Notes under the pieces: generated by a model
Seen by the model: only the letters and a program-made list of their open reading frames with translations
Told to the model about the DNA's origin: nothing
Databases searched by the model: none
Assembly (NCBI GenBank): GCA_025361565.1
Contig: JANYKN010000005.1
Coordinates: 1-64,000, forward strand
Reading direction: 5' to 3'
DNA: 64,000 nt
From: Bacteroidota bacterium
GTDB lineage: Bacteria; Bacteroidota; Bacteroidia; Bacteroidales; NBLH01
Program-made: the position numbers and the translations under genes
Part shown: positions 16,036 to 25,235 of the stretch, piece after piece
Position numbering within the stretch: position 1 is the first letter of the stretch
How the letters are laid out: every line of letters begins with the position of its first letter

Positions 16036-16794
16036 TTAATAAATTTTAAAAGAAGAGTAAATTGTATAAGGACATCCGGATGATGGACCTAAAATGATAT
16101 CATATAAACCTGATGGAACATAAGAAGGAATATCAAATATGGCATCAAATCTTTTCGAATCAATAAAATACTGATCAACAGGGTAAATGATAGTGGGTGA
16201 ACCCTGAGAAAAAACAAGATTGACATCTGGGTATAAATCTGTACAAGTTGGAGAAGCTTGAGAGAATGACAAATCGTCGCCACCCGAAAATGAAACAGTT
16301 AAAATCTGTCCTCTGGCTGCAATTCGGGGTATTATATTGGTCTTTGATAATGGTTTATTTGTCAAGTCATTATAATCACCACTAAATCCATTGCCCGAAG
16401 AGTTCGAAAAAAGTGCATACGGCACACTTAAAAACTGAGAAATAGCTGTTATACTGTAGTTTGAACCTCCCATCGGATCAATTTCTGTTTTAATAAAATA
16501 AACACCATATGCCCAGTTAATGGTTGCAAAGTAACCTGTATCAACAGATCCTCCACCAATTTCAATAGATAAAAGCCCATTGCTATTTGTAGCCTCATTG
16601 TGGATTTCACGATATACAACATTTCCAACTGCAGAACCTTGTATGATGCTGATCTTTACACCAACATTGGTACTTTTCACCAAGGTGCCACTTAAATCTC
16701 TAATGATAGCCTGGTAACTGATTTTATTCGGTGATTGAGCAAATATGGTCACAGAAAATATAACTGCAGCTATAGCGAAAAGTATTTTTTTCAT
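16036..16794 (-). CDS. Secreted hypothetical protein (surface-protein N-terminal type domain)
   Basis: 252 residues with a signal peptide (MKKILFAIAAVIFSVTIFAQ). The first ~125 residues follow a pattern common in Bacteroidota secreted proteins: KISYQAIIRDLSGTLV, then SQFLSVPYALFSNSSGN. A short unrelated C-terminal part has several strands and paired cysteines. No T9SS C-terminal sorting signal is seen. It lies just after the broken T9SS gene on the same strand. Function unknown. Confidence 0.65.
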   Translation of the reverse strand: MKKILFAIAAVIFSVTIFAQSPNKISYQAIIRDLSGTLVKSTNVGVKISIIQGSAVGNVVYREIHNEATNSNGLLSIEIGGGSVDTGYFATINWAYGVYFIKTEIDPMGGSNYSITAISQFLSVPYALFSNSSGNGFSGDYNDLTNKPLSKTNIIPRIAARGQILTVSFSGGDDLSFSQASPTCTDLYPDVNLVFSQGSPTIIYPVDQYFIDSKRFDAIFDIPSYVPSGLYDIILGPSSGCPYTIYSSFKIY

Positions 16795-16800
16795 AATGGA

Positions 16801-17286
16801 CTAATGTTTAATGATTTTAAATGTTTTAATTTCCTTTTTGTTTTCAACAACTTTCAGAAAATAGGTTGCTGGAACTAAATGATTCATGGAAATGTGGGTT
16901 TCATTGCCTTCAAGTTTCTTGTTTTGAATTAATATCCCTGAAAGATCATATAGCTGGAATGAAATGTTTTCATTATTATAATTTTCTACTTTTAAAGTAA
17001 GAAAATCAATCGTAGGATTTGGATATGCCGAACATTGCAAAGTAAAACCAAAAGGGTCATCCAAAGCATCAATCATCAAAATTTCGAATGGTTGCTGTAT
17101 ACCTTCAGTTGCCGAGCCATTTGAACCATTGTTTGTGGCATAAAAAATCTGTCCAATTGTAAAGCTCACAGTGCCTCCATTTCCTGAAGCATCACCACCT
17201 GCCGTGGGAACAACTTCTTACGCAAATAACAAGGTAAGGGATAAACTAAATAAATTCAAAACGATAATCGTTGATATTTTTTTCAT
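16801..17286 (-). pseudogene. T9SS type A sorting-domain protein, stopped after the signal peptide
   Basis: The ATG at 17286 begins a signal peptide (MKKISTIIVLNLFSLSLTLLFA). Codon 23 (17220-17218) is TAA where CAA would give the usual A-Q cleavage site. The frame then stays open to 16801 through GGDASGNGGTVSFTIGQIFY and a complete T9SS type A sorting domain (SAYPNPTIDFLTLKVEN ... IKTFKIIKH). One C-to-T change therefore kills a short secreted protein. A GTG at 17169 could restart translation but would lack the signal peptide. A sequencing error cannot be excluded. Confidence 0.8.
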
Positions 17287-17616
17287 GCATATCCTCATTT
17301 AATTGGCTCAGTATGATTGTAATGTAAAGATATGTATTTTATTCCAAATCCGTTCAATTTTGAAGCAATATTTCTTTTGAGATTTAACACTTGTTGTTGA
17401 ATGAATGATTGTTTAAATAATGCTGGTAAATTAACAATTTGGCATGGTTGTGAAAAAAGGTTGGTTGTTATTTCAAAAGGCTGAGAACTTGTGTAAAGTC
17501 ATAGATTTCAGCCATTGATTTGTTGAAATTTTTTATGAAGAAAAATATTTTAATAGTTATAATCTCTATTTTAGCATTAATTCCAATCTTTTATATTTGC
17601 TATAAATTATAATAAT
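17287..17616. other. Intergenic gap between divergent genes
   Basis: 330 nt of AT-rich sequence between the broken T9SS gene and the ThuA gene. It should hold both promoters, but no boxes convinced me and no small gene was seen. Confidence 0.35.
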
Positions 17617-18444
17617 ATGCTTAGAAAAATTAGAATATTAGCAATGTGCAGTATTATTCTTTTAATCAGTATTTCATTGGTTTACGCACAAAAAACAAAA
17701 TTCAAAGTCATAGCTTTTTATACGGGGATTAATGATCCTGCCCATGTTAGTTTTGTTCACGAAGCCAATTGGTGGTTTGATAAAATGGCCAACAAATATC
17801 AATTTACTTACGATTCTACAAATAACTGGAGCAATTTAAATTCCGAATTTCTAAAAAATTACCAAATCGTTATCTTTTTGGATACACGGCCCGATTCAAT
17901 AAATCAACGCAACGCCTTCGAAAAATACATTGAAAATGGAGGAGCATGGATGGGCTTCCATTTTGCAGCATTTGCACTTATGCCATCAGATATTGAGCAA
18001 AATTGGGATTGGTATCATAATCATTTTCTGGGTTCAGGTCAGTATAAAAGCAACACATGGAGGCCAACATCCGCCATTTTACAGGTTGAAGATCGGAAAC
18101 ATCCAATAACCAAACACCTGCCTAAAAGGTTTAAAGCTTCGCCCAATGAATGGTATTGCTGGGAAAATGATTTAAGGAAAAATCCTGATATCAGAATCCT
18201 ACTTTCTATCGATTCAACAAGTTTTCCATTGGGAACAGGACCTAAACAATATGAAATATGGAAAAGTGGCTATTATCCTGTGGTTTGGACCAATAAAACC
18301 TACAAGATGCTATACATTAATATGGGACATAATGATATTGATTATGAACACAATAGCCAAAAAGAACTTTCTTTTACTTTCAAAAATAAAATTCAAAATA
18401 AATTGATATTGAATGCTTTGTTTTGGCTGGCAAATAAGAAATAA
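17617..18444 (+). CDS. ThuA-like secreted protein
   Basis: 275 residues with a signal peptide (MCSIILLISISLVYAQ). The remainder has the glutamine-amidotransferase-like fold of ThuA: FKVIAFYTGINDPAHVSFVHEANWWF at the N-terminus, the central YQIVIFLDTRPDSINQRNAFEKYIENGGAWMGFHFAA block, then WDWYHNHFLGSGQY and HPITKHLPKRFKASPNEWY. ThuA domains bind or process sugars in several bacteria, but the reaction here is unknown. It is a single gene with no sugar-catabolic neighbours. Confidence 0.85.
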   Translation: MLRKIRILAMCSIILLISISLVYAQKTKFKVIAFYTGINDPAHVSFVHEANWWFDKMANKYQFTYDSTNNWSNLNSEFLKNYQIVIFLDTRPDSINQRNAFEKYIENGGAWMGFHFAAFALMPSDIEQNWDWYHNHFLGSGQYKSNTWRPTSAILQVEDRKHPITKHLPKRFKASPNEWYCWENDLRKNPDIRILLSIDSTSFPLGTGPKQYEIWKSGYYPVVWTNKTYKMLYINMGHNDIDYEHNSQKELSFTFKNKIQNKLILNALFWLANKK

Positions 18445-18516
18445 TCATTAATTAAAAGCAATATATGTTACCGAAAAATTTGAATTTGTTTCAGGAAGAT
18501 GAATTATTATACATTT

Positions 18517-19275
18517 TTAAAATCGCAACACTTCAGAAATGCCATGTCTGGAAGTTAACTTAATATCATATTTTCCGTTTAAACGGGAAAAGGTTTGCAA
18601 AGCCAGTTCGTGGGTATTGTTGCTAAAGGAAATATGCGAAAGAAAAATGGTTTTTAAACCGGCAGAAGCATGTTTTTGAACCAATTCAAGCGCCTGTTCA
18701 TTTGAAAGATGGCCTTCTGATGAATCTACGCGATGTTTGATATTTATAGGATAACTGCCTTTCCAAAGCATTTCTTTATCATAATTCGCTTCCAGAAATA
18801 CGGTATCGCATTTTTTAAATTCGTTTTGAAGTGTTTCGTCCGCTTCTCCAATATCGGTAAAAACGCCAATGTTATTTCCGTTACAAGCTATCCTAAAACT
18901 ATATGGATCGCAGGCATCGTGTTGTTTTTTAATGGGATATACCGATATTCCGCCAATGGTATAAGCTACATCATGTTCAAAAAATGCATATAAATCGGGC
19001 TGGTGCCTTTTTAAAGATTTTAAATAAGTGTGTTGCGAAAAAATTCCAGGAATTCCAAGCTTTTTGCTGCATCCCCTTATGCCTTGAATATGGTCGGTAT
19101 GTTCGTGCGAAATAAAAATGGCTTTAATTTTTGATTTATCCAGACTGGCATGTTCCAATCTCTTAACCAACATGTTGTACGAAATCCCTGCATCAATTAA
19201 TATGGCTTCTTTTTCGTTCCCAATATAATAGCTGTTTCCGTTACTCCCCGATGCCAATGCACAAATTTCAAGCAT
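18517..19275 (-). CDS. MBL-fold metallo-hydrolase (YycJ/WalJ type)
   Basis: 252 residues from the ATG at 19275; the open frame to 19290 uses a TTG. The N-terminus (LEICALASGSNGNSYYIG) and the metal site FISHEHTDHIQGIRG (HxHxDH) match the WalJ-like branch of the metallo-beta-lactamase fold. Further ligands are in NIGVFTDIGEAD and the late FLSHIS. Relatives are 5'-3' exonucleases linked to mismatch repair or cell-wall signalling in Firmicutes. The cellular role in Bacteroidota is less clear. Confidence 0.88.
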   Translation of the reverse strand: MLEICALASGSNGNSYYIGNEKEAILIDAGISYNMLVKRLEHASLDKSKIKAIFISHEHTDHIQGIRGCSKKLGIPGIFSQHTYLKSLKRHQPDLYAFFEHDVAYTIGGISVYPIKKQHDACDPYSFRIACNGNNIGVFTDIGEADETLQNEFKKCDTVFLEANYDKEMLWKGSYPINIKHRVDSSEGHLSNEQALELVQKHASAGLKTIFLSHISFSNNTHELALQTFSRLNGKYDIKLTSRHGISEVLRF

Positions 19276-19443
19276 ATTTTTTTTCTGCAAAGAAATAAAA
19301 AGCTTTGGCAGAAATCTAATTGTTGGGTAATCTTTTTTTAATGAAGGGGTTTATTGGGGAAGATGTATTTGAGTTTGGATTAGTGGACAGCTTCGAATTT
19401 TGAAATTAAAAAGGTAACATTCGAATCCCTTTGAGCGGTTGAA

Positions 19444-19505
19444 AACCCTCGAAGTGGATGAGTTGAGGATTCTATTTGTTTGAAAAATTAACCGCTTCGA
19501 GGGTT
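19444..19505. repeat. Inverted repeat downstream of the NmrA-type gene
   Basis: AACCCTCGAAG (19444-19454) is perfectly complementary to CTTCGAGGGTT (19495-19505), with partial copies of the same motif on both sides (19430s and 19520s). It could act as a terminator or be a decayed REP-type cluster. Confidence 0.5.
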
Positions 19506-19549
19506 GAAAAAACCACTCGAAGGGCATTGAAACTACTAATCAAATTTGA

Positions 19550-20425
19550 TTATTTTTTTGAAGAATAAACTTGCGCCATATAGGTTTTTAAAGAAGTTGG
19601 TTTTCTGCCCAAAAGCTTCTCCAAATCGGTTTTAGCGGCATTGAATTCGCCTTGCTTGATGCTTTCGGCAAATCCGGCAAACATTCCAATATATTCAGCA
19701 GGAACGCCTGCTTTTGTCAACGCATCAACATAAATTTCAGAAGTTGGATTAACATAAGCTATTTTTTTACCTGAAATTTCACTCAATACATCGGCAACAT
19801 CCTGAAAAGAAACATTTTCGGTATTGCTAAAAGCGTATTCTTTGTTTTCATGTCCTTCGGTTGTTAAAACATTGGCGGTTGCTTCGGCCATATCGCTGCG
19901 CGTTGCAAGGGCCGATTTGGTTTCGCCAGCAGGAAAAAACACACCTGTTTCCAAAACTTTTTCACCTAAAAACATAGGCAACACGTCCATATACAAATTG
20001 TTGCGGAAAATGGTATACGGAATTCCCGATTTTTTGATGTTTTTCTCAGTTTCGATGTGTGCTTTTGCCACCATTGCGATAGGCGAAGTTTCGGTTTCGT
20101 TCTTACGCTCAAAACTGGTGTAGAAAATATGTTTTACACCTGCTTCTTTGGCTGCTTTTACTGCATTTTCTTGTTGCTGTAAACGTTTCACGATATCGCT
20201 TGCCGAAACAAATAATAATTTGTCAACTCCTTTAAAAGCTTCAATAAGTGAGGCGTAATTGTCATAATCACCAACCCTTAAGTCAATTCCTTTGTTTTTT
20301 AAATCTTCTGCTTTTGTTACGTCCCTAACCATAGCAGAAATGTTCTTTGCAGATACACCTTTTTTCAATAGAAAGTCAATAGTAGACTTTCCATAATTTC
20401 CTGTTGCTCCTGTTACTAATATCAT
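19550..20425 (-). CDS. NmrA-like NAD(P)-binding oxidoreductase (QorB type)
   Basis: 291 residues. The Rossmann motif VTGATGNYGKSTIDFLLKKG is at the N-terminus and there is a GVDKLLFVSASD strand near 68. It has no Tyr-x-x-x-Lys catalytic pair of classical SDR enzymes, as in atypical SDR/NmrA proteins such as QorB, a quinone reductase. It is divergent from an HxlR regulator that carries an N-terminal Cys, across a strong inverted repeat. That layout is common for electrophile- or quinone-responsive reductases. Confidence 0.88.
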   Translation of the reverse strand: MILVTGATGNYGKSTIDFLLKKGVSAKNISAMVRDVTKAEDLKNKGIDLRVGDYDNYASLIEAFKGVDKLLFVSASDIVKRLQQQENAVKAAKEAGVKHIFYTSFERKNETETSPIAMVAKAHIETEKNIKKSGIPYTIFRNNLYMDVLPMFLGEKVLETGVFFPAGETKSALATRSDMAEATANVLTTEGHENKEYAFSNTENVSFQDVADVLSEISGKKIAYVNPTSEIYVDALTKAGVPAEYIGMFAGFAESIKQGEFNAAKTDLEKLLGRKPTSLKTYMAQVYSSKK

Positions 20426-20497
20426 TGTTTTTATTTTTTTGATTAATAATTATTTTATTCGTACAAAAGTAATTACTTTTGCTATATAATTTATAGT

Positions 20498-20533
20498 ACT
20501 ATACTAAAGTATACTGATATACTTTGGTATAGT
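20498..20533. promoter_or_regulatory. Probable HxlR operator between divergent genes
   Basis: ACTATACTAAAGTATA (20498-20513) and TATACTTTGGTATAGT (20518-20533) form a 16-bp inverted repeat with one mismatch and a 4-nt spacer. It lies 21 nt upstream of the HxlR start, where it could regulate both divergent genes. Dimeric winged-helix binding is inferred. Confidence 0.7.
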
Positions 20534-20554
20534 GATAGCAAAATAAGGTGAAAT

Positions 20555-20917
20555 ATGAATAAAGTAATTAGTTTTAATGAAGCCAAGGCTTGTCCCATTC
20601 AATTTGTGCTGGCTGTTAACGATACATTGAATGTAATAACCGGAAAATGGAAATTGCCTATTATCGGGACTTTATTGTTTGATAAGAAGAGGTTTACAGA
20701 AATACAACGCAACATTCCAAAGATAACACCACGGATGCTATCGAAAGAATTGAAAGATTTGGAAATGAACGGAATAGTGAAACGGACGGTTTATGATACC
20801 ATTCCTGTATCGGTGGAATATGAACTGACCAATTCGGCAAAATCGCTTGGTGAAGTGTTGGATAAAATGCTGGAGTGGGGATTGATGCACAGGAAGTCTA
20901 TTATTTCAAATTCATAG
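20555..20917 (+). CDS. HxlR-family transcriptional regulator
   Basis: 120 residues. The winged helix-turn-helix signature is complete: VITGKWKLPIIGTLL, RFTEIQRNIPKITPRMLSKELKDLEMNGIVKR, and the wing VEYELT. Cys13 (KACPIQ) sits where redox- or electrophile-sensing HxlR/YodB/QorR proteins keep their reactive Cys. It is divergent from the NmrA-type oxidoreductase, its likely target, and probably autoregulates through the inverted repeat upstream. Confidence 0.92.
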   Translation: MNKVISFNEAKACPIQFVLAVNDTLNVITGKWKLPIIGTLLFDKKRFTEIQRNIPKITPRMLSKELKDLEMNGIVKRTVYDTIPVSVEYELTNSAKSLGEVLDKMLEWGLMHRKSIISNS

Positions 20918-20927
20918 AGGAATTGGG

Positions 20928-21019
20928 CAGAGGCTCCCGAATAAAATCGGGACAAGTTGTGCCTCTGTAGAATCTATCTGTACAGGCTGCGCTCGACTAA
21001 ATATGAGGCAAAGCCTCAT
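20928..21019. terminator. Hairpins downstream of the HxlR gene
   Basis: There are two structures. CAGAGGC (20928-20934) with GCCTCTG (20961-20967) encloses an inner TCCCGA/TCGGGA stem. ATGAGGC (21003-21009) pairs with GCCTCAT (21013-21019). They lie between convergent genes. Poly-T tails are weak, so REP-like elements are an alternative. Confidence 0.45.
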
Positions 21020-21111
21020 AAAATAGAAATGACAAAGGCACAGCCTTCGCCAAACAATGTCAATTATTATTTACCACAGTGAAATTCAATTTCTTTAGCC
21101 ATTGCAATGGC

Positions 21112-21384
21112 TTATTCAATTCCATCACTAATCACAGGTATTAAAAATGAACTTACCCAAAGATTATTTTCAGTTCTCAAGGAATGCATTGTCCCTGATG
21201 GAACAACAAATACTTTTCCTTCAGATAGTTCAATTTCACTTTCTTCAAGTACTCCAAAACCCGCGCCTTTAATGCAATAAAAAATTTCGTTGTGGTTAGT
21301 ATGTTGATGCAAATTAACTTTTCTGTCTGCAATTATGTGGTAAACATTAGTTACGATTTTTGATTTTAGTATTTCCAAATCCAT
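21112..21384 (-). CDS. Small cupin-domain protein
   Basis: 90 residues forming a single small cupin: KVNLHQHTNHNEIFYCIKG gives the first metal-binding motif (His-x-His and Glu) and KVFVVPSGTMHSLR the second (His). The reaction or ligand is unknown. It lies 20 nt after copA on the same strand and may belong to the copper operon. Confidence 0.8.
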   Translation of the reverse strand: MDLEILKSKIVTNVYHIIADRKVNLHQHTNHNEIFYCIKGAGFGVLEESEIELSEGKVFVVPSGTMHSLRTENNLWVSSFLIPVISDGIE

Positions 21385-21404
21385 GGTTCGTTTTTTAAAA
21401 TTAT

Positions 21405-23861
21405 TTAATTCATTTTTTCAATTTTAAACCCAGCTTTTCTTACTGCATTAAATACTTTCTCAGCACTTTTTTCATTGGTTTGTACTGTCAATGTCTTTTC
21501 AGGAACATCAACGTTTACATTCCACATTTTAATCGAAATTTCCTCATTTAAAAATGGAGTTACTTTGGCCACACAGTTTTTACAATTCATGTTCGTTTTA
21601 AATTGCAGAGTTTTTTCCTTTTTGTGCTGATCATTTTTCATTTTAAGAAGCAAGCTATTGGTTACCACACTCACACTGCTTAAAGCCATGGCTGCACCTG
21701 CAACCATCGGATTTAAAAGAAACCCATTTATTGGATACAAAATCCCCGCTGCAATTGGAATTCCGATAATATTGTAAATAAATGCCCAAAACAGATTCTG
21801 ATTGATAGTGGCAACCGTTTGTTTTGAAAGATGGATGGCTTGTATTATTTTGTTCAAATCATTCGAAATAATAGTCATTTTTGCAACATCCATAGCAATA
21901 TCGCTTCCCTTGCCCATTGCAATGCTCAAATCGGCTTGTGCCAAGGCACTGCTGTCGTTAATACCATCACCAACCATGGCAACAATTTTACCTTGCTTTT
22001 TCAATTCTTTGATGAATTCTGATTTTTGGGCAGGCAACACATTGGCTTTGTAATTTTTGATATTTACCTTTTTTGAAATCACCATGGCTGTTTGTTCATT
22101 ATCGCCGGTAAGCATGTAAACTTCAATTCCTTTTTCACGCAATTCTCTTACAGCCTGTGCTGATGTTTCCTTGATTTTATCAGCTATGGAAATGATTGCC
22201 AAAACTTTTGATTCGTTGCAAAAAAACACAACGGTATAGGCATTTGCCAATCTTTCATCAAGCCAATTCTGTATTGAATTATCAATGGAAATATTGTTTT
22301 CCCTTATCAACAATTCATTTCCAATCAGATATTTTTTATCCTTGTAAATACCCTGGATTCCTTTCCCACTATTGTTTTCAATGATTATTTCATCAATAAA
22401 CGTGGATGTTTTTTTGAGATGATTTACAATGGCTTCGGCCAGTGGATGTTCGGATGATTTTTCAATACTGTAAAGAACATGACGATTCTCGGTGGTTTCT
22501 TCATCAAACCATTTTATATCTGTCACAGTTGGTTTTCCTTCTGTGATGGTGCCTGTTTTATCCAAAACGATTGTATCAACTTTTTTGGCAATTTCCAAAC
22601 TCTCGGCATCCCGAATTAAAATCCCGTATTCGGCACCTTTACCGATACCAACCATAATTGCAGTTGGTGTGGCCAATCCCAATGCACAAGGGCAAGCAAT
22701 GACCAAAACGGTGACCATGGCCAACAATCCTTGTGTAAATCCATTTTCACCTCCAAAAAGTATCCAAACGGCCAGACTCAACAAGGCTAATCCAATAACC
22801 ACAGGAACAAATATGCCTGCAATTTTATCTACCAATTTCTGAACAGGAGCTTTACTTCCTTGAGCATCCTGAACCATTTTTATAATATTCGATAAAAGTG
22901 TATCTCCACCCACTTTTTCAGCCTTGAACTGGAAACTTCCTTTTTGATTGATTGTTCCGGCAAATACTTTGTCATTGGTCTTTTTTTCGACTGGTATAGG
23001 CTCTCCACTTATCATACTTTCATCAACAAATGAATTTCCGATAATGACGATGCCGTCAACAGCTATTTTTTCGCCAGGCTTAACGAGTATGTTATCGCCA
23101 ACATTTATATTGGCAATTGGCATGTCTTTTTGATCACCATTTTCATAAACAACGGTAATTATTTTTGGTTGCAGGCCAATCAGCTTTTTCAATGCAGAAG
23201 AAGTATTTCCTTTCGCCTTTTCTTCCAACAATTTACCTATCAGAATGAACGCAATAACAACGGCAGCGGCTTCAAAATATACATGGGCATGCAAACCTCT
23301 TTTATGCCAAAATTCAGGAAACAAAGTATTGAAAACGCTAAATAAATAGGCTACTCCAGTGCTTAAAGCTACCAATGTATCCATATTGGCTGAGCGATGT
23401 TTGATTTGCTTGTAAGCCCCAATAAAAAATTGCTTTCCAAACCACATAACAACGGGTGTTGACAAAGCCCACATGATATAATTGGCATACGCCATATTCA
23501 TCAAAGCTGGAACCATGGCAATAATTACAAGTGGAATTGAGATGGCAACAGCACCAATGGTCCTCAATTTTTGAGATTTAAAATGCTGATGTTGGATTTG
23601 ATCCAATGATTCTTTGGCTTCTTCGCTTTCATCAACCATCAAATCATAACCTACTGATTGCAAGGCTGCCTTTAACTTCTGAGCATCAGTAAGGCTTGGG
23701 TTGTATTCCAAATTGACCATGGCATTGGCGTAATTGACCGATGCAAATACAACGCCTGTTTGGTTTTTCAATATTTCCTGCGAACTAATAGCACAGGATG
23801 CACAAGCCAGGTTTAAAACCGGATAGCTCTTTTTTATAGTAGTATTGTTATCTTCCATCAT
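21405..23861 (-). CDS. copA: Copper-exporting P1B-type ATPase with HMA domains at both ends
   Basis: 818 residues. An N-terminal HMA domain has CASC (near 21-24). Six to eight membrane segments carry the P1B ion-binding ACPCALG motif. The actuator domain has SGEPIPVEKK, the phosphorylated Asp lies in DKTGTITEG, and MVGDGINDSSALAQAD closes the P domain. A second HMA domain with MNCKNC follows the last membrane segment, at the extreme C-terminus, which is less usual. It exports Cu(I) from the cytoplasm. Its neighbours are a cupin gene and an HMA-AraC regulator, so the three probably respond to copper together. Confidence 0.93.
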   Translation of the reverse strand: MMEDNNTTIKKSYPVLNLACASCAISSQEILKNQTGVVFASVNYANAMVNLEYNPSLTDAQKLKAALQSVGYDLMVDESEEAKESLDQIQHQHFKSQKLRTIGAVAISIPLVIIAMVPALMNMAYANYIMWALSTPVVMWFGKQFFIGAYKQIKHRSANMDTLVALSTGVAYLFSVFNTLFPEFWHKRGLHAHVYFEAAAVVIAFILIGKLLEEKAKGNTSSALKKLIGLQPKIITVVYENGDQKDMPIANINVGDNILVKPGEKIAVDGIVIIGNSFVDESMISGEPIPVEKKTNDKVFAGTINQKGSFQFKAEKVGGDTLLSNIIKMVQDAQGSKAPVQKLVDKIAGIFVPVVIGLALLSLAVWILFGGENGFTQGLLAMVTVLVIACPCALGLATPTAIMVGIGKGAEYGILIRDAESLEIAKKVDTIVLDKTGTITEGKPTVTDIKWFDEETTENRHVLYSIEKSSEHPLAEAIVNHLKKTSTFIDEIIIENNSGKGIQGIYKDKKYLIGNELLIRENNISIDNSIQNWLDERLANAYTVVFFCNESKVLAIISIADKIKETSAQAVRELREKGIEVYMLTGDNEQTAMVISKKVNIKNYKANVLPAQKSEFIKELKKQGKIVAMVGDGINDSSALAQADLSIAMGKGSDIAMDVAKMTIISNDLNKIIQAIHLSKQTVATINQNLFWAFIYNIIGIPIAAGILYPINGFLLNPMVAGAAMALSSVSVVTNSLLLKMKNDQHKKEKTLQFKTNMNCKNCVAKVTPFLNEEISIKMWNVNVDVPEKTLTVQTNEKSAEKVFNAVRKAGFKIEKMN

Positions 23862-23941
23862 GTTTCATTTTAGGATACAAAGATGACAATTGCTATTTAT
23901 TTTCTGTTATAGAATTGTGGAAACAATTTATATCGTATTGC

Positions 23942-24499
23942 CTATAAATTGTCAAGCGTTTTTCTAAGGTGGATGCCTTGCGCTTTGAACTGGGAAGGAG
24001 TCAATCCTGTTGTTTTTTTGAATTGGGATGAAAGGTGAGCCACACTGCTATAGCCTAATTTATCCGCAATTTCGCTTAAATTCATTTTGTTATAGGCCAA
24101 AAGTTCTTTTACTTTTTCTGTTTTTTGAAGAATCACAAATTGTTCTATCGTAATGCCTTCGGTGGCCGAAAACAATTTGCTTAACTGTGAATATTCTTTG
24201 TGCAATTCATCCGAAATAATTTCAGAAAATACAAATCTGCTATCTTCCAAATGATGTATGTGATTGATAATAATCAATTTAATTTTTTCAATCTGCTGTT
24301 TTCGTGCATCATCCAATAGTTCAAAACCCAACGATTCTAGTTTTTGTTTTAACAATTCAGTTTGTTCGATGTTTAAATCTTTTTCCAGGCTTACTTCGCC
24401 CAATAAAACTTGTGTTGGTTTTAGGTTAATATCCAACAAAGATTTTTCTACAGCACTGATGCAGCGCGGACAAACCATATTTTTGATGTAGAGTTTCAT
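23942..24499 (-). CDS. HMA-AraC fusion regulator, probably copper-responsive
   Basis: 185 residues. The first ~65 residues are a heavy-metal-associated domain (MKLYIKNMVCPRCISAVEKSL, metal-binding Cys-x-x-Cys). The C-terminal ~90 residues are an AraC-type double helix-turn-helix (MNLSEIADKLGYSSVAHLSSQFKKTTGLTPSQFK). This fusion lets one protein bind Cu(I) and DNA. It lies just upstream of copA on the same strand and is its likely activator. Metal specificity is inferred from context. Confidence 0.88.
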   Translation of the reverse strand: MKLYIKNMVCPRCISAVEKSLLDINLKPTQVLLGEVSLEKDLNIEQTELLKQKLESLGFELLDDARKQQIEKIKLIIINHIHHLEDSRFVFSEIISDELHKEYSQLSKLFSATEGITIEQFVILQKTEKVKELLAYNKMNLSEIADKLGYSSVAHLSSQFKKTTGLTPSQFKAQGIHLRKTLDNL

Positions 24500-24570
24500 T
24501 GGTCTAATTGTTCTAATATTTTAAAAATAAGAATTTTAAAGTTAATACCTTAATCAATGTTCTTTAATTT

Positions 24571-25233
24571 CTAAAGCGAAACCAAATTGTTTTTCAATGC
24601 AAATTTCACCATTTCCACTGTACTTTTAAATTCAAATTTCTGCATGATATTATTTTTATGGGCTTCAACAGTCCGAATGCTTATGTTTAATTTATCGGCA
24701 ACTTCAGTGTTGGAATAACCTTCAACATATAGTTTCAAAATTTCTTTTTCGCGTTGTGTAAGTGTGTATTTCTTTGTGTTTTCGGAAACAGTACCTTTTT
24801 TCAGGCTCGACAAATAATTTTTCATCAGATTTTGTGAGATAATTGGTGCGTAATATTCTTCACCTGAATGGATTGCCCTAATTGCTTCCAACAGCATTTC
24901 TTTGTTGGTGTCCTGTTTTGGCAAAATCCCCTTTGCTCCTGATTTTATGGCATTGTGGATATAATCATCGGTTGTGTACATGGATAGAATCAATACTTTT
25001 GAATTGATATTCAATTCCGTTATTTTAGCGGTCAGTTCAATCCCAGTCATATCAGGCATGGAAATATCGCTGATAACCACATCAGGCAAATACAATTTGA
25101 CCATTTCATAAGCCTTTTTTCCACTCCTTGCACAGCCCACAAAATCAATATCTTCCTCGTCAACAATCATTGTTTTAACTCCATCGAGGATAATTTGATG
25201 GTCGTCAACCAACAATACTTTTATTTTTTCCAT
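24571..25233 (-). CDS. NarL/LuxR-type response regulator
   Basis: 220 residues. The receiver domain (VLLVDDHQIILDGV acidic pocket, DVVISDISMPDMTG with the phosphoryl Asp near 56, and the Lys in KGILPKQD) is joined to a LuxR helix-turn-helix (TQREKEILKLYVEGYSNTEVADKLNISIRTVEAHKNNIMQKF). It starts 2 nt after the histidine kinase gene and is its cognate partner. Confidence 0.93.
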   Translation of the reverse strand: MEKIKVLLVDDHQIILDGVKTMIVDEEDIDFVGCARSGKKAYEMVKLYLPDVVISDISMPDMTGIELTAKITELNINSKVLILSMYTTDDYIHNAIKSGAKGILPKQDTNKEMLLEAIRAIHSGEEYYAPIISQNLMKNYLSSLKKGTVSENTKKYTLTQREKEILKLYVEGYSNTEVADKLNISIRTVEAHKNNIMQKFEFKSTVEMVKFALKNNLVSL

Positions 25234-25235
25234 TG

